Of a stretch of DNA of 64,000 bases, positions 58,148 through 64,000 are shown one piece after another. Position 1 is the stretch's first letter. The number at the start of each line of letters is the position of its first letter. The DNA lies in contig DFOS01000024.1 of NCBI GenBank assembly GCA_002376845.1, positions 1 to 64,000 of the forward strand, read 5' to 3'. Under the pieces are notes generated by a model. That model did not search any database, was not told the origin of the DNA, and saw only the letters and a list, made by a program, of their open reading frames with translations. The DNA comes from Bdellovibrionaceae bacterium UBA3535. Its GTDB lineage: Bacteria; Bdellovibrionota; Bdellovibrionia; Bdellovibrionales; UBA840. The position numbers were made by a program, and so were the translations under genes.

Positions 58148-60898
58148 ATGAACAAAAAGAAAATCCTGCAAGTCACCGCCATATCCGCAGTAGCCGTATT
58201 TCTCCTCGTAACTAGTTATATCGTCTACATTTTCACCACCCTCCCCAAAATCATCACGGTGGATGATTACCAACCTCGTTTGGTTTCCACCGTTTATGAC
58301 CGCAATGAAAAGCCCGTGGGTGAATTCTTTCGAGAACGCCGGATCATTGTCCCCTATGCAGATTTTCCTGACCACTTAGTCAAAGCCTTTATTGCTGCCG
58401 AAGATGCCTCTTTTTTCGATCATGGCGGCATCAACTACCAGGCCATCATCCGTGCCATCATTGCCAATATTAAAGCAGGCAGAAAGGTTCAAGGGGGCTC
58501 CACCATCACCCAGCAGGTGGCCAAGTCCTTACTACTTACACCGGAAAAAACCTATACCCGCAAACTTAAAGAAGCGATTTTGGCCTACCGCATGGAGGCC
58601 AACCTAAGCAAAGAAGAAATCCTTTATCTTTATCTTAACCAAATCTATCTTGGCCATGGCGCCTATGGCGTAGAAATGGCCTCGCGCATTTACTTCAAAA
58701 AGAATGTGAAAGACATTGATATTAAAGAGGCGGCGCTTTTGGCTGGCCTGCCCCAGGCTCCATCAAGATATTCGCCGGTAATTCACCCGGAACGAGCAAA
58801 GGACAGACAAAAATACGTTCTACGCCGAATGGCCGAAAACAATTTTATCACGGAAGATATCCGCGAAAAATTGGTCAACGAAGATATCAAAGTCTATACA
58901 CGCGAAAACTTATCGCGCATTGCTCCCTACTACGTCGAAACCATCCGCCAATTTTTAGTACAGGAATTGGGTGAGGAAGCAGTTCTCGATCAGGGGCTGC
59001 AAATTTACACCGGCATTGATTACGAACTGCAATTGGCTGCCAACAAGCAAGTGCAAGAGGGCTTGCGGGTTGTGGACAAAAGACAGGGCTATCGCGGGGC
59101 GAAGAAAAACTTTGGCGATGCAAAAGAAATTGAAGACTTTTTAGCAAAAACAAAAAAAGAATATTCCCTTAGAAAAGACCCCTCTCGCATCATTCGTCCT
59201 GACGGCAGTATACTGGATAAATCTGAAGAGGTTCGCGACAAAAATGCCGACAACAATCTGCCAGAATATTTGGATGAGGGTGAAATTGTAGAAGGCATCG
59301 TAGAGCGTGTGGATGATAAATGGGGACTAACCTACGTTCGCTTTGGTGAAAACCAAGGAATCATTGATATCGACACCATGAAATGGGCTAGAAAACCTGA
59401 TCCTGAGGTTTACCAATGGCAGGCCGAGATCTCCAAGCCATCTGAAGCTCTGAAAGAAGGGGATCTAATTGACCTAAGGATCGTGGGCGATCGTTTTTAT
59501 TCTAGCCGCGTTGCAGAGGATCTGCGAGATCTACGCCGCCGCCAAGGTGCAAAATACAAGCGCCCAGAAGAGCTGCCGGAATTCAAAGAATATGTGGCTC
59601 TAGAGCTGGAGCAAGAACCCGAAATCGAAGCGGGACTACTTTCTTTTGATTTACGTTCCGAGGAAATCTTAACCATGGTTGGTGGCTACGATTTTAATCG
59701 TTCCGAGTTTAACCGTACCATCCAGGCCGGCAGACAAACTGGCTCAGTGTTCAAACCCATCGTTTATATCGCCGCACTAGATCGCGGTTTTGCGCCAAAC
59801 TCTGTCATCATTGACTCACCCATTGTGTACGAAGAAACGATAAAAGATGAAAATGATGAAGAAATGATTCGCAAATGGAAGCCAGACAATTATTCAGAAA
59901 AGTTTGGCGGCGACATTCTGTTTCGCAACGCCATTATCAAGTCAAAGAATGTGCCCACCGTTAAGGTGCAAGCCAAAACAGGCTTGCCCTGGGTAGAAGA
60001 TTACGCTCGTAGACTCGGGATTTTTAGTCCCCTAAACCGCGACCAAACATTGGGCCTTGGTTCTAGCTCTGTCACGCTCTATGAAATGACCAAAGTATTT
60101 GCCAACATTGCTCGCGGAGGAAAGCGCATCCGCCCACTCTTTATTCGCAAAGTAACCGATGCTAAGGGCAATGTTCTGCTAGAGGAGCAAAGCCTTGATA
60201 AGCGCTTTGCAGAAGAGATGGAGCCCATTCAAATGGCCTTCGAGCAGCGCCGCGAAGAATACCTTAACCCCACACCTTTATTGCCTGCAGAAGATGAAAA
60301 ACCAGAGCAAACAGAAGAGGTGGCTGCCGCTGCAGAAGACAATAAGAAAAAAGAGCTAGATCCCCTTGAAATAGCAAAAAACAGGAAGAGCCCACCCTTT
60401 TTCTTTAAAGACGAAAGCCAACTCATATCCCCGCAAACTGCTTACCTAGGCATCTCGCTTTTAGAGGGAGTGGTAAAAGAAGGAACCGGCCGAAAGGCAC
60501 TTGCACTCGGACGCCCTACAGGCGGCAAAACCGGTACCACCAATGGTTTTTATGATGCTTGGTTCATCGGTTTTACCCGCCAAATTGCTGCTGGAGTCTG
60601 GGTGGGATACGACACCGAGCAGAGTCTGGGTCGCGGCGAAACTGGGGGACGTACCGCACTTCCCATATGGGTCGAGTACATGAAAATTGCCCATGAAAAT
60701 CTGCCGATTCAGAACTTTAAAATTCCAGATGGCATTGTCTTTGCCAATATCGACAACAAAACTGGAAACCTAGCATCGCCATCCTCGGAAGAAGTGGTCA
60801 ATCAAGCCTTTTTGGAAGGCACGGAGCCGAAAGAAACCAACTCCGATGCGATGATCAAAGATTCCAATGAGTTTTTTAAAGAAGATTTGGCATACTAG
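58148..60898 (+). CDS. Class A penicillin-binding protein (PBP1A type), bifunctional
   Basis: 916 residues. One membrane anchor (about 7-30), a glycosyltransferase family 51 domain (about 50-220) with catalytic Glu 85 (EDASFFDHGG), RAIIANIKAGRKVQGGSTITQQVAK and YLNQIYLGHGAYGVEMAS, then a long linker with an OB-like part (about 375-455), and a transpeptidase domain with SVFK (Ser 533, Lys 536), SKN (599-601) and KTG (794-796). It polymerises glycan strands and cross-links them at the periplasmic face. An acidic, Pro/Glu-rich insertion (about 708-748) lies before the KTG. lpoB, a possible activator, is at 38382. Confidence 0.95.
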   Translation: MNKKKILQVTAISAVAVFLLVTSYIVYIFTTLPKIITVDDYQPRLVSTVYDRNEKPVGEFFRERRIIVPYADFPDHLVKAFIAAEDASFFDHGGINYQAIIRAIIANIKAGRKVQGGSTITQQVAKSLLLTPEKTYTRKLKEAILAYRMEANLSKEEILYLYLNQIYLGHGAYGVEMASRIYFKKNVKDIDIKEAALLAGLPQAPSRYSPVIHPERAKDRQKYVLRRMAENNFITEDIREKLVNEDIKVYTRENLSRIAPYYVETIRQFLVQELGEEAVLDQGLQIYTGIDYELQLAANKQVQEGLRVVDKRQGYRGAKKNFGDAKEIEDFLAKTKKEYSLRKDPSRIIRPDGSILDKSEEVRDKNADNNLPEYLDEGEIVEGIVERVDDKWGLTYVRFGENQGIIDIDTMKWARKPDPEVYQWQAEISKPSEALKEGDLIDLRIVGDRFYSSRVAEDLRDLRRRQGAKYKRPEELPEFKEYVALELEQEPEIEAGLLSFDLRSEEILTMVGGYDFNRSEFNRTIQAGRQTGSVFKPIVYIAALDRGFAPNSVIIDSPIVYEETIKDENDEEMIRKWKPDNYSEKFGGDILFRNAIIKSKNVPTVKVQAKTGLPWVEDYARRLGIFSPLNRDQTLGLGSSSVTLYEMTKVFANIARGGKRIRPLFIRKVTDAKGNVLLEEQSLDKRFAEEMEPIQMAFEQRREEYLNPTPLLPAEDEKPEQTEEVAAAAEDNKKKELDPLEIAKNRKSPPFFFKDESQLISPQTAYLGISLLEGVVKEGTGRKALALGRPTGGKTGTTNGFYDAWFIGFTRQIAAGVWVGYDTEQSLGRGETGGRTALPIWVEYMKIAHENLPIQNFKIPDGIVFANIDNKTGNLASPSSEEVVNQAFLEGTEPKETNSDAMIKDSNEFFKEDLAY

Positions 60899-60929
60899 TA
60901 TAAATACTGCATCAATCTAGCTTATACAT

Positions 60930-60965
60930 TTGCACTCCTTTTAGGCGAGGCCTATACTCCTCGCC
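60930..60965 (+). promoter_or_regulatory. Leaderless promoter and palindrome of uvrA
   Basis: TTGCAC (60930-60935), 18-bp spacer, TATACT (60954-60959), six bases, ATG. GGCGAGG (60944-60950) and CCTCGCC (60959-60965) form a perfect 7-bp inverted repeat with the -10 in its centre, ending right before the ATG. It may be an operator or, if transcribed from further up, a hairpin holding the GAGG. Confidence 0.5.
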
Positions 60966-63728
60966 ATGAAAGACATTCGCCTGCTCGGCGTTAGGCAAAA
61001 CAATCTAAAAAATATTAATATCGACATTCCCTTTGGCAAATTCACTGTGGTTTGTGGTCCTAGTGGCTCCGGCAAATCCTCCCTCGCCTTTGAATCTCTC
61101 TACGCAGAGGGACAGCGGCGCTACATAGAAAGCCTGTCCAATTATGCACGGCAATTTTTGAAAACCGCACCCAAGCCAGAATTGGATCAAGTCGAAAACA
61201 TACCACCAGCGATTGCCCTGCAACAAAAAAACCAAGTGAAAAACTCTCGCTCCACCGTTGGCACCACCACAGAAATTTATGATTACTTAAGGCTTCTTTA
61301 CGCAAAAGTAGGCAAAGCCTTCTGCCCAAAAGATGCCACCCCCATTCAGAGTGATAATTTAAACGTTGCTACACAAAAGGTAATGGAGCAGTTCTTAGAA
61401 AAACGCATCTATATCTTATGCCCCATCACCAAAAAACATAAAAAGGATTTTTTAAAGACTTTAATGCAAGATGGTTTTGTTCGGCTTTTTGACAAAGAAA
61501 ATAAAGAAATCCTACCATTAGAGGAATTAAAAAAACTGCCTAAGGCCCCCTATTATTTGCTAATCGATCGTTTGGTTTTGCGCCAAGATGATCAGGGCCG
61601 CTTAACCGACTCTCTTCGAACGGCCTACCAATCTTTTCAAAAATACAATTTGGAAACCTATGGCCAGGCCCTAGTTCTATCTACTGAAAACGAAGAATTA
61701 AAGCTTGATGAATCCCATTCTTGCTCGAAATGTGGATACACCATGCCCAAGCTTAGCCCCGCACTTTTTAGTTTTTCTTCTCCAGTTGGGGCCTGTGAGG
61801 ATTGCAACGGTTTTGGCAACACTTTGGATATAGACCCAGACAAAGTCATTCCTAATAAAATGCTAAGCCTATCCAAAGGCGCCATCAGCGTTTTTAATAT
61901 GCCCTCCACCAAGTGGGAAAAAACCCAGATGCGCAAGTATTGTAAGGCGCATAACATTGATCTAAACACTCCGTGGAATTTATTAAAAAAATCCGACCGC
62001 GAAATCTTATGGAATGGTGATGATGACTTTTTTGGTGTAAAAGGATTCTTTGAGTACTTAGAAACCAAAAAATACAAAATGCATGTACGTATATTTTTGG
62101 CTCGCTACAAAAGCCCCTTTACTTGTGAAACTTGCCATGGCGAAAGATTAAAACCAGCCGCAAAAAATGTAAAAATAAAAGAAAAAAGCATTACGGACAT
62201 TTCACAGTACAACTTGCAAAGCCTGTATGACTTTATTCAAACCATTGAGCTTTCCAAGGCTGAGGCAGCCATTGCCGAGGAAGTATTAAAACAATTAAAA
62301 TCACGTCTAAGCTTTCTAATTCGTGTGGGCGTAGAATATTTAAGCTTAGATCGTCAGACCCGCACCTTATCGGGCGGCGAATACCAACGCATTCATTTGG
62401 CCACACAACTAGGAATGGGCCTCTCGCAGGTACTTTATGTTCTAGATGAGCCCACCATTGGTTTGCACCCAAGAGACAACCTCCGCCTGATTGATATTTT
62501 GAAAGAACTTAAAGAACTTGGTAACACCCTCGTTGTCGTGGAGCACGATCACGATGTGATAAACTCCGCAGATCATATTATTGAGATGGGGCCAGGCTCT
62601 GGTAAAAATGGCGGTGAAATTTTGTTTGAAGGCGAAAGAAAAAAATTCTTAGCCAATAAAGATTCTCTTACTGCAAGTTTTATTCAAAAGGATCCCAAGG
62701 TAAAAATTCAGCCGCCGCAAAAAATCCTTCCCCAAGATGAGGACAAATATTTATTTCTGGGCGGCTGTAGTGGGCACAATTTAAAAAATATCGATGTAAA
62801 AATTCCGCTTGAGAGGTTGACCGTTGTCACCGGTGTGAGTGGATCAGGAAAATCTTCCTTGATTGGGCAAACCCTCTATCCACTATTGGCCCGTCATTTA
62901 GGAGTGGACTACCCGCCTCATTTACCTTGCGAAGACTTCTCTTTGCCAGAGGAGGTAAAAAACGTGGTCATGATCGACCAATCTGCTGCCGGCAAGAATT
63001 CTCGCTCCAATCCCATCACCTATATGGGGGCATTTGATGAAGTTCGCAAAATCTTTGCCAGTCTAAAAGAATCCAAATCCCGTGCCTATAAACCTGGAAC
63101 CTTTAGCTTAAACGTAGAGGGAGGAAGATGTCCAAAATGTAAGGGCGAGGGCGTTGAGACCATTGAAATGCAGTTTCTAGATGAAGTGCGAATTCTTTGT
63201 GAAGATTGCAAGGGCAAGAGGTTTAAAAAAGAAGTTTTAGAAATTAAATTTGAAGGGAAAAGCATTCACGACATATTAAGCATGACTGTGGACGAGGCTA
63301 TCAACTTTTTTGTTTCCTACCCCAAAATCAGAAAGGCTCTTCGCTACTTACAAGAAGTGGGCCTAGGCTATATACAACTGGGTCAATCCTCCGCTTCTTT
63401 AAGCGGCGGCGAAACGCAGCGACTAAAATTGGCAAAAGAGTTTTCTAGCTCTAAACATAGCGGGAATATTTATATATTGGATGAACCCACAACAGGCTTA
63501 CATTTTCGAGAAATTGATTTGTTAATGAAAATCCTCTTTCAATTGGTAGATGCGGGCGCTACAGTTATTGTGATTGAACACAACCTAGATGTAATTAAAC
63601 AAGCGCATTATATAGTCGACCTAGGTCCTGAGGGCGGCAACGATGGTGGCAGCGTTTTATTTCAAGGGGGATTACAAAAATTCATAGGCAATAAGTCCAG
63701 TCATACCGCTAAATTTCTTACCAACTAA
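60966..63728 (+). CDS. uvrA: Excinuclease ABC subunit A
   Basis: 920 residues (E. coli 940). Damage-recognition ATPase of nucleotide excision repair. Walker A GPSGSGKSS (31-39) and GVSGSGKSS (623-631), LSGGEYQRIHLATQLG and LSGGETQRLKLAKEF signatures, first zinc site CSKCG with CEDCNGFG, second zinc site CPKC (722-725) with CEDC (745-748). The short FCPKDATPI motif has lost the Cys pair found in most UvrA (CPxCGxPI). The second ATPase half is divergent too. It could be a UvrA paralogue if another copy exists in the genome. Confidence 0.93.
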   Translation: MKDIRLLGVRQNNLKNINIDIPFGKFTVVCGPSGSGKSSLAFESLYAEGQRRYIESLSNYARQFLKTAPKPELDQVENIPPAIALQQKNQVKNSRSTVGTTTEIYDYLRLLYAKVGKAFCPKDATPIQSDNLNVATQKVMEQFLEKRIYILCPITKKHKKDFLKTLMQDGFVRLFDKENKEILPLEELKKLPKAPYYLLIDRLVLRQDDQGRLTDSLRTAYQSFQKYNLETYGQALVLSTENEELKLDESHSCSKCGYTMPKLSPALFSFSSPVGACEDCNGFGNTLDIDPDKVIPNKMLSLSKGAISVFNMPSTKWEKTQMRKYCKAHNIDLNTPWNLLKKSDREILWNGDDDFFGVKGFFEYLETKKYKMHVRIFLARYKSPFTCETCHGERLKPAAKNVKIKEKSITDISQYNLQSLYDFIQTIELSKAEAAIAEEVLKQLKSRLSFLIRVGVEYLSLDRQTRTLSGGEYQRIHLATQLGMGLSQVLYVLDEPTIGLHPRDNLRLIDILKELKELGNTLVVVEHDHDVINSADHIIEMGPGSGKNGGEILFEGERKKFLANKDSLTASFIQKDPKVKIQPPQKILPQDEDKYLFLGGCSGHNLKNIDVKIPLERLTVVTGVSGSGKSSLIGQTLYPLLARHLGVDYPPHLPCEDFSLPEEVKNVVMIDQSAAGKNSRSNPITYMGAFDEVRKIFASLKESKSRAYKPGTFSLNVEGGRCPKCKGEGVETIEMQFLDEVRILCEDCKGKRFKKEVLEIKFEGKSIHDILSMTVDEAINFFVSYPKIRKALRYLQEVGLGYIQLGQSSASLSGGETQRLKLAKEFSSSKHSGNIYILDEPTTGLHFREIDLLMKILFQLVDAGATVIVIEHNLDVIKQAHYIVDLGPEGGNDGGSVLFQGGLQKFIGNKSSHTAKFLTN

Positions 63729-63819
63729 GGTAGTAAATCTCCAAAAACTATTCATTTAGTAGTCAAGTTGTCTAGGGAATAGACGATATATAAAAAGTAG
63801 ACACAATAGGAGACTTATC

Positions 63820-64000
63820 ATGATTCGTTGGGAAGAGTTTGAGCACATTCACGTCATTAAAAAACTAAAACATATTCTTTCTTCTTGGTGGAGCATCGAT
63901 GTTATTTTCACCGAAGAGAATGGTTACATTCGTGGTTTTCAAGCGGGAGAAAATAAACTTAATAATCCCGTTGTAGATTTCTTCTTACAAAAAGATTCGG
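63820..64000 (+). CDS. Unknown protein, truncated by the window end
   Basis: Open from the ATG at 63820 to the end (60 codons and one base). AGGAG lies seven bases upstream, so the start is good. The part seen (MIRWEEFEHIHVIKKLKHIL, then SSWWSIDVIFTEENGYIRGF) has no signal peptide and reads like the start of a cytoplasmic alpha/beta domain, perhaps sensory, but no family can be named from this much. Confidence 0.6.
   Translation, partial: MIRWEEFEHIHVIKKLKHILSSWWSIDVIFTEENGYIRGFQAGENKLNNPVVDFFLQKDS

Noticed and set aside
1..64000. Prophage, insertion sequence, CRISPR array or defence island
   Set aside because: No transposase, integrase, phage structural, cas, restriction or toxin-antitoxin gene was recognised, and there are no regularly spaced repeats.

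Overview
This window is moderately AT-rich bacterial chromosome from a Gram-negative member of the Bdellovibrionota (Bdellovibrio-like); the exact genus cannot be set from the sequence. The pointers are a TIGR02147-family regulator (a family expanded in Bdellovibrio and Fibrobacter), a tmRNA tag reading GNDYALAA, very many small lipoproteins and secreted proteins without obvious homologues, a prkA-yeaH-spoVR stress operon, and rod-cell, outer-membrane and heme genes of proteobacterial type. I see no phage, insertion sequence, CRISPR array, rRNA or tRNA gene. Most of the window is core chromosome with a lineage-specific secretome.

Layout. 1-4.4 kb: tmRNA and a giant di-heme peroxidase with a LamG-like domain and duplicated C-terminal modules. 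4.4-8.2 kb: a lipoprotein and three predicted beta-barrel or envelope proteins. 8.2-12 kb: three secreted endonuclease/exonuclease/phosphatase-fold enzymes with a candidate small RNA or attenuator between two of them. 12-13.4 kb: TIGR02147 regulator and a long intergenic region with DnaA-box-like sequences. 13.4-20 kb: tightly coupled heme operon hemA-hemCD(fusion)-hemL-histidine kinase-response regulator-hemE. 20-24.4 kb: lipoproteins, including a cadherin-like c-type cytochrome, plus a 37-residue membrane protein missed by ordinary gene calling. 24.4-28.1 kb: secA with a zinc-ribbon partner, trmL, and a GGCT-fold protein. 28.3-33.3 kb: an H-protein-like protein without its lipoyl lysine, facing spoVR-yeaH-prkA. 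33.4-42.7 kb: TPR and lipoprotein genes, a pseudopilin-like gene, a PhaR-type regulator, an lpoB-centred lipoprotein operon and a TPR/beta-barrel/lipoprotein operon. 42.8-45.3 kb: mreB followed by a divergent sigma factor and an anti-sigma-like membrane protein. 45.4-54.4 kb: housekeeping genes (glpD, HAD phosphatase, pepP, tlyA, ispA, xseB, xseA) and a catalytically degenerate patatin. 54.7 kb: 6S RNA with a clear sigma70 promoter. 55-64 kb: a tandem pair of secreted paralogues, a Cys-rich coiled-coil protein, a class A PBP, uvrA, and the start of an unknown gene.

Points of most interest: a two-component system inside the heme operon; a recurring palindrome TGTCTCA-N3-TGAGACA upstream of three envelope-protein genes; probable leaderless promoters with palindromes over the -10 for the adjacent PBP and uvrA genes; a structured leader or small RNA at 10.6-10.7 kb; lipoproteins with Asn before the lipobox Cys (YQNC); and three pseudo-enzyme-like proteins (H protein, patatin, pseudopilin) that lack a key residue. 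All functional calls rest on motif recognition by eye; no database search was run.
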